Assembly: GCF_014851915.1 (NCBI RefSeq) | Contig: NZ_JACVAP010000002.1 | Span: 372,001-436,000, forward strand | Direction: 5' to 3' | DNA: 64,000 nucleotides | Origin: Xanthomonas sp. XNM01 | GTDB taxonomy: Bacteria; Pseudomonadota; Gammaproteobacteria; Xanthomonadales; Xanthomonadaceae | Shown: in pieces, positions 29,021 through 37,534 of the stretch | Layout of the letters: each line of letters begins with the position of its first letter | Numbering within the stretch: the first letter of the stretch is position 1 | Made by a program: the position numbers and the translations under genes | Notes under the pieces: model-generated | Database searches by the model: none | What the model saw: the letters and a program-made list of their open reading frames with translations, nothing else | What the model was told of the DNA's origin: nothing

Positions 29021-30634
29021 TCAGCCCTGGCCGCGCGGGCCACGGTTGCCGCCGCGCGGGGCGCCACCGGGGCGACCGCCGGGACGGGGGCCGCCACCAG
29101 GCCGGCCACCACCCGGGCGCCCGGCGCCCGGACCGCCGCCACCAGGACGGCCTGCACCGTGGCCTCCGCCCGGACGGCCAGCGCCAGGGCCGCCGCCGGG
29201 ACGCCCACCGCCCGGACCGCCGCCACCGGGGCGACCGCCGCCGGCAGGACGCGGGCCGCGGCCACGCTCGTTGCCCGGGAACGCGCCCGGGGTGGCATGG
29301 TCGGACGGGAAATGCGGCGCATTGCCGGGATGGCCGTACGGCCGCGGCTTGCGCTGCTGGCCCTGGCCGCCGCCGCCGGGGCCGCCTGCACCAGCGCCTG
29401 CACCGGACTTGCCGTAGTACGGCTTCTTCGGACCGGCGTTGCGGTGGCCGCTGGGGCCGGTGCCGACGCCGTCCGGCACGTACCACGTGCGGAACGCGGC
29501 GGGATTGCCTTCGGGCAGCGGCTTCAGGCCCTTGTCCTTGCGCTGCTTGAACGGCTTCTGCGACTGCTTGGCCGCCATCTCGCCGCTGACGGTCAGGCCG
29601 CCGTGCGGCTTCTTGTTGCCGCCGCGACCGCCGCGGCGGTCCTCGCGGACGTGATCGAAGCGGCGCAGCTCGCGGCCTTCGTCGGCGGTGTTGTTGCCGT
29701 TGACGTAGGCCTGGCCACGGCCGCCATCGCGCCCGATGTGCACGGTGGCCTTGGCTGCGCGGCGCTGGCCGATCACCGGCTGCAGGGTCAGCGCCGAGGC
29801 GACGCCTTCCTCCAGCGCCAGCTCCTTGCGCAGTGCGGCCACCTGGGTGGCGGCCGCTTCCTGCGACTGGCCGCGCAGCAGTTCGCGCGGCAGCGCGATC
29901 TTGCCGTAGCGCACGCGCTTGAGGCGGCTGACCTGGCAGCCCTGCGATTCCCACAGGCGGCGCACCTCGCGGTTGCGGCCCTCCTTGACCACGACCTTGA
30001 ACCAGTCGTGCGAATCGGTGCCTCCGATGCGTTCGATCTGGTCGAACTTGGCCGGGCCGTCCTCCAGCGCGACGCCGCGGGCAAGGCGGTCGACGATGGC
30101 GTCGGCGACCTTCTCCTCGCCTTCCGGTGCACGCACGCGGCAGACGTATTCGCGCTCGACCTCGTAGGACGGGTGCATCATCGCGTTCGCCAGCTCGCCG
30201 TCGGTGGTGAGCAGCAGCAGGCCGGTGGTGTTGATGTCCAGGCGGCCGATCGCGATCCAGCGTGCGCCCTTGAGCGGCGGCAGCGCCTCGAAGATGGTCG
30301 GGCGGCCTTCGGGATCCTCGCGGGTGGTGACCTCGCCCTCGGGCTTGTTGTAGATCAGCACGCGTGCGGGTTCGGTCAGGGCCGAGGCCACGAAGGCCTT
30401 GCCGTCGAGCTCGACGCGGTCGCCGCTGCGGACGCTCTGGCCGATCTGGGCGGTCTCGCCGTTGACCTTGACCAGGCCGTCGGCGATGCGCTGTTCCAGC
30501 GCACGGCGCGAGCCGAGTCCGGCCTGGGCCAGGACCTTGTGCAGGCGCTCCTCGAGCTTGGCGGTGGCGGCGGCGTCTTCGCCGCGCTTCAGCGACAGTT
30601 TGCCGAGGGGCTTGCGTGGGGTTGAATCAGTCAT
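29021..30634 (-). CDS. rluB: 23S rRNA pseudouridine synthase (RluB-like) with a long Gly/Arg/Pro tail
   Basis: This 537-residue protein has an N-terminal S4 RNA-binding domain (residues about 28-75, ERLHKVLAQAGLGSRRALEQ), then the RsuA/RluB catalytic domain with Asp133 in GRLDINTTGLLLLTTDG and the later EGRNREVRRLWE motif. It isomerises U2605-type uridine in 23S rRNA. Beyond residue about 290 it has an extension, ending in roughly 110 residues of repeated GGGRPGGG/GAGRPGGG-type sequence with RGG elements. E. coli RluB is under 300 residues. Its ATG overlaps the scpB stop by one base (TGATG). Confidence 0.92.
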   Translation of the reverse strand: MTDSTPRKPLGKLSLKRGEDAAATAKLEERLHKVLAQAGLGSRRALEQRIADGLVKVNGETAQIGQSVRSGDRVELDGKAFVASALTEPARVLIYNKPEGEVTTREDPEGRPTIFEALPPLKGARWIAIGRLDINTTGLLLLTTDGELANAMMHPSYEVEREYVCRVRAPEGEEKVADAIVDRLARGVALEDGPAKFDQIERIGGTDSHDWFKVVVKEGRNREVRRLWESQGCQVSRLKRVRYGKIALPRELLRGQSQEAAATQVAALRKELALEEGVASALTLQPVIGQRRAAKATVHIGRDGGRGQAYVNGNNTADEGRELRRFDHVREDRRGGRGGNKKPHGGLTVSGEMAAKQSQKPFKQRKDKGLKPLPEGNPAAFRTWYVPDGVGTGPSGHRNAGPKKPYYGKSGAGAGAGGPGGGGQGQQRKPRPYGHPGNAPHFPSDHATPGAFPGNERGRGPRPAGGGRPGGGGPGGGRPGGGPGAGRPGGGHGAGRPGGGGPGAGRPGGGRPGGGPRPGGRPGGAPRGGNRGPRGQG

Positions 30635-31476
30635 CAGTGGGTGCTCCGGCCGTCGGTGTCTTCCGGGGCCTGGGTGTCGTGGGTCGCGTCGGACGCATCG
30701 GCGTCCGCGGTGGTTTCGGGTGCATTCGCGCCGGCATCCGCCTGCGCGTGGGTGGTGCCGGAAGCGGCCTCGGCCGCCTCCGCGGGAACGGCATCCGGCG
30801 TGTCCTGCCCGTCGCCGGGGTCGGCGTCCGCACCGGGTGCGTCGGCGCCGGCATCGCCGGAAGCGTCCGGCCCGGCCGCGTCGCCGGCGGCGATGCCGGC
30901 CGCGGCGGGCGCCGCATCCGGATCCAGCGGCAGCTGCGGCTCCAGCTCGCCGATGTCCTTGAGTTCGGACAATGGCGGCAGTTCGTCCAGGCGCTTGAGG
31001 CCGAAGTAGTCGAGGAAGGTGCGGGTGGTGCCGAACAGCGCCGGCCGGCCCGGCACGTCGCGGTGGCCGACCACGCGGATCCATTCGCGTTCTTCCAGTG
31101 CCTGGATGATGTTGCTGCTGACCGCCACGCCGCGGACCTGCTCGATCTCGCCGCGGGTGATCGGCTGGCGGTAGGCGATCAGCGCCAGGGTTTCCAGCGT
31201 GGCGCGGGTGTAGCGGGTCTTGCGCTCCGTCCACAGGCGGGCGACCCACGCGTGGACGTCGGCCTTGACCTGGAAGCGGAAGCCGGAGGCGACCTCGACC
31301 AGTTCCACGCCACGGTCGGCGCAGCCTTCGCGCAGCAGGTCGAGCGCGCGCTCGACGCTGCCCGGCGGCGCCGGCTCGTCCTCCGGGAACAGCCCGTGCA
31401 GCTGGGCCAGCGCCAGCGGCTGGTTGGCCGCGAGCAGGGCGGCCTCGACGATGCGGGTGATCAGCGCTTGGTCCAT
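30634..31476 (-). CDS. scpB: Segregation and condensation protein B
   Basis: This 280-residue protein has tandem winged helices, conserved segments TRATLETLALIAYRQPITRGEIE and VSSNIIQALEEREWI, then GTTRTFLDYFGLKRLDELPPL. ScpB binds ScpA and the SMC ATPase in chromosome condensation. Typical ScpB is about 190-200 residues; here residues 185-280 form an Asp/Ala/Gly/Thr-rich acidic tail with no predicted fold. The start ATG is at 31474-31476. It is 34 bp downstream of scpA and overlaps rluB by one base; this scpA-scpB-rluB order is common. Confidence 0.93.
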   Translation of the reverse strand: MDQALITRIVEAALLAANQPLALAQLHGLFPEDEPAPPGSVERALDLLREGCADRGVELVEVASGFRFQVKADVHAWVARLWTERKTRYTRATLETLALIAYRQPITRGEIEQVRGVAVSSNIIQALEEREWIRVVGHRDVPGRPALFGTTRTFLDYFGLKRLDELPPLSELKDIGELEPQLPLDPDAAPAAAGIAAGDAAGPDASGDAGADAPGADADPGDGQDTPDAVPAEAAEAASGTTHAQADAGANAPETTADADASDATHDTQAPEDTDGRSTH

Positions 31477-31510
31477 TGCAGCGGCGTTGATTCTCGGGAA
31501 AGGAAGGGCA

Positions 31511-32428
31511 TCAGCGGACGGCGGCTTCGCCGTCGTCGTCGTGTTCGTCGAACTCGCTGTGGAACTGCAGCGGCTCGTTGGTGTTGCCGATCGCCAGCGA
31601 CTTGACGTAGATCGGCGCCAGCGGTGCGTCCTGGACGATGTCCAGCAGCTGTTCCTTGGCCAGTTCCAGCAGCGACAGGAAGGTGACCAGGACGCCGAGC
31701 TTGCCTTCCTCGGCGGTGAACAGCGATTCGAAACGGTGGAACCGGCCATCGTTCAACCGCGACAGCACCTCGCCCATCCGCTGCCGCACGCTCAGCGCCT
31801 CGCGCTTGATCGCGTGGCCGGTGAACAGCTCGGCGCGCTTGAGCACGTCGTGCAGCGCCATCAGCATCTCGCGCAGGTCCACCGGCGGCGGCAGCCGGAT
31901 CGCCTGGCGGTCCGGGACGTGCGCCTGCACCGGCGTGGTGTCGCGGTCCTGCCGGGGCAGGGCGTCGATGTCCTCGGCGGCCTGCTTGAAACGCTCGTAC
32001 TCCTGCAGCCGGCGGACCAGCTCGGCGCGCGGATCGGCCTCGTCGCCGTCCTCGCTGACCGGCCGCGGCAGCAGCATCCGCGACTTGATCTCGGCCAGCA
32101 TCGCGGCCATCACCAGGTACTCGGCCGCCAGCTCGAACCGCAGTTCCTGCATCACGTTGATGTAGTCCACGTACTGCCTGGTGATCTCGGCGACGGGGAT
32201 GTCCAGGATGTCCAGGTTCTGCCGGCGGATCAGGTACAGCAGCAGGTCCAGCGGCCCTTCGAAGGCGTCGAGGATGACTTCCAGCGCATCCGGCGGGATG
32301 TAGAGGTCCTGCGGGATCTGCAGCACCGGCTGCCCATGCACCACCGCCAGCGGCATTTCGTGCTGGTGCGGAACCGAGGACGTCGCCTGCGTTGTCGGGA
32401 TCGCGTCTTGCGCGGTTTCGGAACTCAT
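31511..32428 (-). CDS. scpA: Segregation and condensation protein A
   Basis: This 305-residue kleisin has DAFEGPLDLLLYLIRRQNLDI at residues about 53-75 and YLVMAAMLAEIKSRMLLPRP, both diagnostic for ScpA. The C-terminal winged helix includes FLSLLELAKEQLLDIVQ. The N-terminal roughly 45 residues are variable, so an internal start at MPLAVVHGQPV is possible. It bridges SMC heads together with ScpB, encoded next. Confidence 0.94.
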   Translation of the reverse strand: MSSETAQDAIPTTQATSSVPHQHEMPLAVVHGQPVLQIPQDLYIPPDALEVILDAFEGPLDLLLYLIRRQNLDILDIPVAEITRQYVDYINVMQELRFELAAEYLVMAAMLAEIKSRMLLPRPVSEDGDEADPRAELVRRLQEYERFKQAAEDIDALPRQDRDTTPVQAHVPDRQAIRLPPPVDLREMLMALHDVLKRAELFTGHAIKREALSVRQRMGEVLSRLNDGRFHRFESLFTAEEGKLGVLVTFLSLLELAKEQLLDIVQDAPLAPIYVKSLAIGNTNEPLQFHSEFDEHDDDGEAAVR

Positions 32429-32819
32429 CTACTCGGAAGCCATGCCCGGGAGGGGCGCGCGCAGCTGCCAGACTGCCGCCACCTGCGGAGACGGACGCCC
32501 ACGGAAGTCGTCGGGCGTACGCCGCATCTACATGCACATCAAAACAGGCCCGGAGCACCGCAGGGGGAGGCGGTGGCCGACAGCCGGGGGAGGTCGTCTG
32601 CTGCGGAGAGCGGGTCAGCGGATCGGTCGTCGGGAGATGGGCGTTCCCCGCTTCGGGAAGAGGCCGTGGCGCCGACGGGCCGCTGCTTCCGGCCGCATGT
32701 GGTGCCAAGCGTAAGGCCTGCGCCGGCGGCTGTCCAGCGGGCAGGCGCAGGCCGGTGGGCATCGGTCAAGCCGGCGCGGAACAGAATGCCCGCGGACCGA
32801 CCGGACGGGAAGCAGGCGC
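32429..32819. other. Non-coding stretch between divergent scpA and the YciI gene
   Basis: These 391 bases have no frame with recognisable protein. They must contain the promoter for scpA-scpB-rluB (minus) and probably that for the YciI-like gene (plus), but no convincing -35/-10 pair was picked by eye. Confidence 0.5.
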
Positions 32820-33122
32820 ATGCGCTGGTACGTGATAGAGGGATACGACGGGGACGATGTGCTGGAGCGCCGGCTGGCCGTGCGCGCGCGCCACCTGGCG
32901 CGGCTGCAGGCGCTGCACGATGCCGGTCGCCTGCTGGTGGCGGGGCCGTGTCCGGCGATCGACGCCGACGATCCGGGGCCGGCGGGATACAGCGGCAGCG
33001 TCGTGATCGCCCGCTTTCGCTCGCTCGACGAGGCGCGGGCCTGGGCGGCTGCGGATCCCTATGTGGCGGCGGGCGTGTATGCCCGTGTCGAGGTGCGCCC
33101 GTTCCGGGTCGTGCTGGCCTGA
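32820..33122 (+). CDS. YciI-like protein
   Basis: This 100-residue protein has the ferredoxin-like YciI fold signature: [11 protein letters not shown] at the start, [23 protein letters not shown] with the conserved His, and [29 protein letters not shown]. The family is linked to small-molecule dehydrochlorination in a few members, but most are uncharacterised. It precedes the lacI-type gene by 206 bp on the same strand. Confidence 0.85.
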   Translation: MRWYVIEGYDGDDVLERRLAVRARHLARLQALHDAGRLLVAGPCPAIDADDPGPAGYSGSVVIARFRSLDEARAWAAADPYVAAGVYARVEVRPFRVVLA

Positions 33123-33282
33123 GCCGGGAGTGCGGCAAGGCGCGTTGCCCCGCTTGTCCAGCGGCTGGCAACAGCGCGACAATCCGCCTATTCAGTGTTG
33201 CGGCGCGGCAATTTGCGTGCGCCGCAGGTCACTGATCGGAAAGGGGATTCCTGCCTGGAAGTGGTGGGTTCGCCATGGCGCT

Positions 33283-33296
33283 TGAAAACGGTTACA
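33283..33296 (+). promoter_or_regulatory. LacI-type operator upstream of the sugar-locus regulator
   Basis: TGAAAACGGTTACA is a 14-bp imperfect palindrome with a central CG, 10 of 14 positions matching its own reverse complement. This fits the operators of LacI/GalR-family regulators. It lies 32 bases upstream of the lacI-type ATG at 33329. No second copy was found before the TonB-receptor gene, so one operator may govern the whole locus. Confidence 0.65.
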
Positions 33297-33328
33297 TTGC
33301 GGCCGCCGAGCCGGGAAGAGGACGCAGG

Positions 33329-34387
33329 ATGGGACGTCAGGCGGTCACGATCCGCGATGTCGCGCGTGAAGCGCGGGTCTCCGTTGCTACCGTGTCGCGT
33401 GCGCTCAATGGCCACAGCAATGTCGCCGAGCCGGTGCGCCAGCAGGTGCTCGAGGTCGCCCGCCGTCTGCGCTACAGCCCGCACGCCGCCGCCCGCAGCC
33501 TGTCCAGCCGCAGCACCCAGACCATCGGCGTGGTCCTGCCGGACCTGCATGGCGAGTTCTTCTCCGAACTGATCCGCGGCATCGACGCGGTGGCCCGGTC
33601 CCGCGGGCGCCACCTGCTGCTGTCCAGCTATCACGGTGACCCGGAAGAGCAGGGCGCGGCGCTGCGCGCGATGCGTGGCCGGGTCGATGGGCTGCTGGTG
33701 ATGTCGCCCTATGCCGACCAGCCGGGTTTTCTCGCCGACAACCTGCCCGACACCCTGCCGGCGGTGCTGATCAACACCCGCCAGCCCGAGCAGGTCTGGC
33801 CCTCGCTGGGCATCGACAACCACGCCGGCGCGCTGGCGATGACCGGCCACCTGCTGGGTCTGGGCCATCGCCGCATCGCCTTCATCGGCGGCCCCGACGG
33901 CAACCACGACGCCGACGAGCGGCTGCGGGGGTTCCGCGAGGCGATCGCCGCGCAGCCGGGCGCGCTGGGCATCGAGTATCCGGGCCGGTTCGACGAAGCT
34001 TCGGGCCACGAGGCCGGGGCGCGGATCCTCGAAGGCGGCGCGCTGCCGGACGCGGTGTTCGCCGCCAACGACATGATGGCGCTCGGCTGCCTGTACGCAT
34101 TCGCCCAGGCCGGAGTGCGCGTGCCCGAGCAGATCGCGCTGGCCGGCTTCGACGACATCCCGCTGGCGCGCTTCGTTCACCCGTCTTTGACAACGATGCA
34201 GGTGAGTATCGCCGCACTCGGCGGAAAAGCCTTGATGCGCCTGCTCTCGCAGATGGATTCGGACGAATCCCTCGTTCCTGGACACCAGATGCTGGTGCCT
34301 GAACTGGTCGTGCGCCAGTCCAGCGTCAGTCGTCGTGCATCGCATCCGCCGGCCCATTCCGAACGGCTGGACGAACAAGCCTCATGA
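33329..34387 (+). CDS. LacI-family transcriptional regulator
   Basis: This 352-residue repressor has the N-terminal LacI HTH (VTIRDVAREARVSVATVSRA, then LNGHSNVAEPVRQQVL) with the hinge helix AARSLSSR, and a sugar-binding domain of the periplasmic-binding fold (GVVLPDLHGEFFSELIRG...FAANDMMALG...GFDDIPLARFVHPSLTT). The start at 33329 has a GGACGCAGG site upstream; an earlier in-frame start at 33275 lies over the operator. Its stop overlaps an ATG of the receptor frame (34384-34387). It heads the sugar locus, so it likely represses both itself and the downstream genes until the sugar is present. Confidence 0.93.
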   Translation: MGRQAVTIRDVAREARVSVATVSRALNGHSNVAEPVRQQVLEVARRLRYSPHAAARSLSSRSTQTIGVVLPDLHGEFFSELIRGIDAVARSRGRHLLLSSYHGDPEEQGAALRAMRGRVDGLLVMSPYADQPGFLADNLPDTLPAVLINTRQPEQVWPSLGIDNHAGALAMTGHLLGLGHRRIAFIGGPDGNHDADERLRGFREAIAAQPGALGIEYPGRFDEASGHEAGARILEGGALPDAVFAANDMMALGCLYAFAQAGVRVPEQIALAGFDDIPLARFVHPSLTTMQVSIAALGGKALMRLLSQMDSDESLVPGHQMLVPELVVRQSSVSRRASHPPAHSERLDEQAS

Positions 34388-34422
34388 CCAAGCAGCACCA
34401 TCTCCTGGGAGGGAGCACCGCG

Positions 34423-37400
34423 ATGAACCCGAACCACCAAGCGCCGCACCGCAAGCTGCTGACCGTCGCGCTCGCCAGTTGTCTGGCGCTGGGCGTCACC
34501 CCGGCGTTCGCGCAGAGCACCAGCGCGACCATCCGTGGCCAGGTGATGGCCGATTCGGCGCCGGCCAGCGACGCCACCATCACCGTGACCAACACCGCAA
34601 CCGGCCTGAGCCGCACCGCGCGCTCCTCGGCCGGTGGCGGATACTCGGTCGGCGGCCTGCCGCCGGGCCGCTACCGCATCCAGGTCGAGTCCGGCGGGCA
34701 GACCAACGTGCAGGAGCTGACGGTGCAGGTCGGCCAGACCGCGACCCTCAATCTCGGCGTCGGCGGCGTGGCCGAAACCGCCAGCGCGGGCGACGCGACC
34801 ACGCTCGACGCGGTCGAGGTCACCGCGACCGCGGCGGTGGAAACCAAGACCTCGGAAGTGGCCACCTACGTGACCCAGCGCCAGATCGAGGCGCTGCCGC
34901 AGGCCTCGCGCAACTTCCTGGCCTTCGCCGACACCGTGCCGGGCATGGTCTTCGAGACCCGCTCCAACAACACCACCCAGCTCAAGAGCGGCGCGCAGAG
35001 CGCCAACGGCGTCAACGTCTTCATCGACGGCGTCGGCCAGAAGAGCTACACCCTGGCCGGCGGCATCAGCGGCCAGACCCAGAGCCAGGGCAATCCGTTC
35101 CCGCAGCTGGCGATCGGCGAATACAAGGTCATCACCTCCAACTACAAGGCCGAGTACGACCAGATCAGCAGCGCGGCGGTCACCGCGGTGACCAAGTCGG
35201 GCACCAACGAGTTCAGCGGCGATTTCTTCTGGGACAAGACCGGCACGCCGGACTGGCGCGAGTCCACGCCGATCGAGGAAGCCCAGGGCTTCAAGAATCC
35301 CTCGGGCGAAACCCAGTACGGCGCTGCGCTGGGCGGCCCGATCATCAAGGACAAGCTGTTCTTCTTCGTCACCTACGAGGCCAAGGAGTTCGACCGGCCG
35401 CGCACCGTGCGCGCCGACAACCAGCTCAACGCCGGCGACCTGACCCCGGAACTGGCGCAGTACCTCAACACGGTCACCGTGCCGTTCAACCAGGACCTGT
35501 GGTTCGGCAAGCTGACCTGGCAGGCCGGCGAGAACCACCTGATCGAGCTGTCGACCAAGCAGCGCGAGGAAAGCGAGATCACCGACATCGGCAACGGCCC
35601 CAACAGCGAGTCGTTCGGCAAGACCAACAACAACGAGAGCTCGCGTTACGACCTGCGCTGGCAGTTCAGTTCGGCCGACTGGCTGAACGACATGCACCTG
35701 ACCTACGAGGACGACACCTTCAACCCGCGCGCGATCAACCTGGTCAACGGCCAGCAGATCGTCGGCTGGAGCCAGGGCCCGACCGCGACCCGTCGCGGCG
35801 TGTTCCTCAACCTGGGCGGCGGCGCCGACTACCAGGACAAGGGCCAGAAGGGCTGGGGCTTCCAGAACGACCTGACCTTCACCGGCTGGGACCGCCACAC
35901 GATCAAGGTGGGCGTGAAGTACAAGGACGTCGAGCTCAACGCGTTCGAGCAGCAGCCCTACAACCCGCAGTTCCGTTACGACTACTACGCGAACCTGCTG
36001 GCCGGCAATTCCGCGCTGGCCTCGATGATTCCGTACGAGGTCCAGTTCGCCCCCGACTATTCGGGAAGCCGCAACATCTCCTCGGACAACAAGCAGTTCG
36101 GCATCTACATCCAGGACGACTGGGATGTCACCGACAAGCTGCAGCTGAACATCGGCCTGCGCTGGGACTACGAGACCTCCTCGAGCTGGGAGGACTTCGT
36201 GACCCCGCAGGGCGTGGTCGACGCGCTGCGCGGCTGGGCCAACGTCAACAACCCGGGCGTGGACTACGACTACAACGACTACATCAGCACCGGCAGCAAC
36301 CGCAAGCCGTTCAAGGACGCCTGGCAGCCGCGCCTGGGCTTCTCCTACGACCTGTTCGGCGACCAGCGCCACGTGATCTTCGGCGGTGCCGGCCGTGCCT
36401 ACGACCGCAACGTGTTCGACTACCTGGCGCTGGAGCGCTCGAAGGGCGCGTTCCCGAGCTTCACCTACCAGTTCAACTCGCCGAACCATGCCTGCACCGT
36501 CGGCACCGGCAACTGCATCGCCTGGGATCCGGCGTACTACGACCGGCAGAACCTGTATGCGCTGATCTCCGGCCCCAGCCGCTCCGGCGCCGAGGTCGAC
36601 CTGATCAACAACGAGCTCAAGGTGCCGTACTCGGACCAGCTGAGCCTGGGCATGCGCAACATCGTCACCGTCGGCGGCCACGACTGGAACACCTCGGCCG
36701 CTGTGGCCTACATCGAGAGCCACGACGGCATCCTGTTCACGCTGGGCAACCGCAATCCGGACGGCAGCTACCACGCGCCGGGTGCGACCTTCGGCAGTGC
36801 GCCGTGGGGGCAGCCGCTGCCCGGTTACGGCTCGCTGATCCTGGCCGACAACGCGGTGGAGACGCGCATCACCCAGCTGCTGCTGTCGGTGGACAAGCCG
36901 TTCACCGAGGAATCGCCGTGGGGCTTCACCATGGCCTACACCTACAGCGACGCCAAGGAGAACCGCGGCAACGCCGCCAACAGCGACGAGCACTACTCGT
37001 TCGACTACCCGAACCTGGACAACGTCCAGTTCGTGCGTTCGGTCGGCATCTCCAAGCACCGCTTCGTGGCCACCGGCATCGCCGAGTACTGGGGCCTGCA
37101 GTTCTCGGCCAAGCTGACCGTCGCCTCGCCGCCGGGCAAGGACGCGCTGAACTGCTACTTCGTGGACGGCTGCGCCAACGGCTACTTCGAGACGCTGTAC
37201 TTCAGCCCCTCGCGCCAGCGCCAGCTCGACCTGGCGGTGCAGAAGGAATGGGATACCGGCACCGACCTGAAGCTGCGCATCCGCGGCGACGTGTTCAACG
37301 TCACCAACGACCGCAGCTACGTCAACTTCAACACCAACCGTGGTGACGTGCAGAACGGCACGCTGGTGCCGAACCCGGCCTTCGGCGAGCGGTCCAACCA

Positions 37401-37458
37401 GGAAATCCTGGCCAACCTGCCCAGGACCTTCAAGCTGTCCTTCGGTCTGCACTGGTAA
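34423..37458 (+). CDS. TonB-dependent receptor (Oar-like), sugar locus
   Basis: This 1,011-residue outer-membrane protein has a signal peptide ending TPAFA before Gln31, a carboxypeptidase-regulatory-like domain (about 35-95, IRGQVMADSAPASDATITV), a TonB-box-like LDAVEVTATA, a plug domain and a long beta-barrel ending in the typical aromatic FKLSFGLHW. It should import oligosaccharide across the outer membrane with TonB energy. The start at 34423 has a strong GGGAGGGAG site 8 bases upstream; the earlier ATG at 34384 overlaps lacI but lacks such a site. The substrate is inferred from neighbours to be a glucan fragment. Confidence 0.92.
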   Translation: MNPNHQAPHRKLLTVALASCLALGVTPAFAQSTSATIRGQVMADSAPASDATITVTNTATGLSRTARSSAGGGYSVGGLPPGRYRIQVESGGQTNVQELTVQVGQTATLNLGVGGVAETASAGDATTLDAVEVTATAAVETKTSEVATYVTQRQIEALPQASRNFLAFADTVPGMVFETRSNNTTQLKSGAQSANGVNVFIDGVGQKSYTLAGGISGQTQSQGNPFPQLAIGEYKVITSNYKAEYDQISSAAVTAVTKSGTNEFSGDFFWDKTGTPDWRESTPIEEAQGFKNPSGETQYGAALGGPIIKDKLFFFVTYEAKEFDRPRTVRADNQLNAGDLTPELAQYLNTVTVPFNQDLWFGKLTWQAGENHLIELSTKQREESEITDIGNGPNSESFGKTNNNESSRYDLRWQFSSADWLNDMHLTYEDDTFNPRAINLVNGQQIVGWSQGPTATRRGVFLNLGGGADYQDKGQKGWGFQNDLTFTGWDRHTIKVGVKYKDVELNAFEQQPYNPQFRYDYYANLLAGNSALASMIPYEVQFAPDYSGSRNISSDNKQFGIYIQDDWDVTDKLQLNIGLRWDYETSSSWEDFVTPQGVVDALRGWANVNNPGVDYDYNDYISTGSNRKPFKDAWQPRLGFSYDLFGDQRHVIFGGAGRAYDRNVFDYLALERSKGAFPSFTYQFNSPNHACTVGTGNCIAWDPAYYDRQNLYALISGPSRSGAEVDLINNELKVPYSDQLSLGMRNIVTVGGHDWNTSAAVAYIESHDGILFTLGNRNPDGSYHAPGATFGSAPWGQPLPGYGSLILADNAVETRITQLLLSVDKPFTEESPWGFTMAYTYSDAKENRGNAANSDEHYSFDYPNLDNVQFVRSVGISKHRFVATGIAEYWGLQFSAKLTVASPPGKDALNCYFVDGCANGYFETLYFSPSRQRQLDLAVQKEWDTGTDLKLRIRGDVFNVTNDRSYVNFNTNRGDVQNGTLVPNPAFGERSNQEILANLPRTFKLSFGLHW

Positions 37459-37468
37459 CGACGCAAGG

Positions 37469-37493
37469 CCCCGGCCGGATCCTCCGGCCGGGG
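37469..37493 (+). terminator. Stable intercistronic stem-loop after the TonB receptor
   Basis: A 10-bp all-GC perfect stem (CCCCGGCCGG / CCGGCCGGGG, loop ATCCT) lies 10 bases past the receptor stop and 41 before the next ATG. No U-tract follows. It probably stabilises the receptor part of the message or acts as a partial terminator, giving more receptor than downstream products. Confidence 0.55.
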
Positions 37494-37534
37494 TGGCATG
37501 AAACGATCCTGGTATCGGGGAGGAGACACACGGC

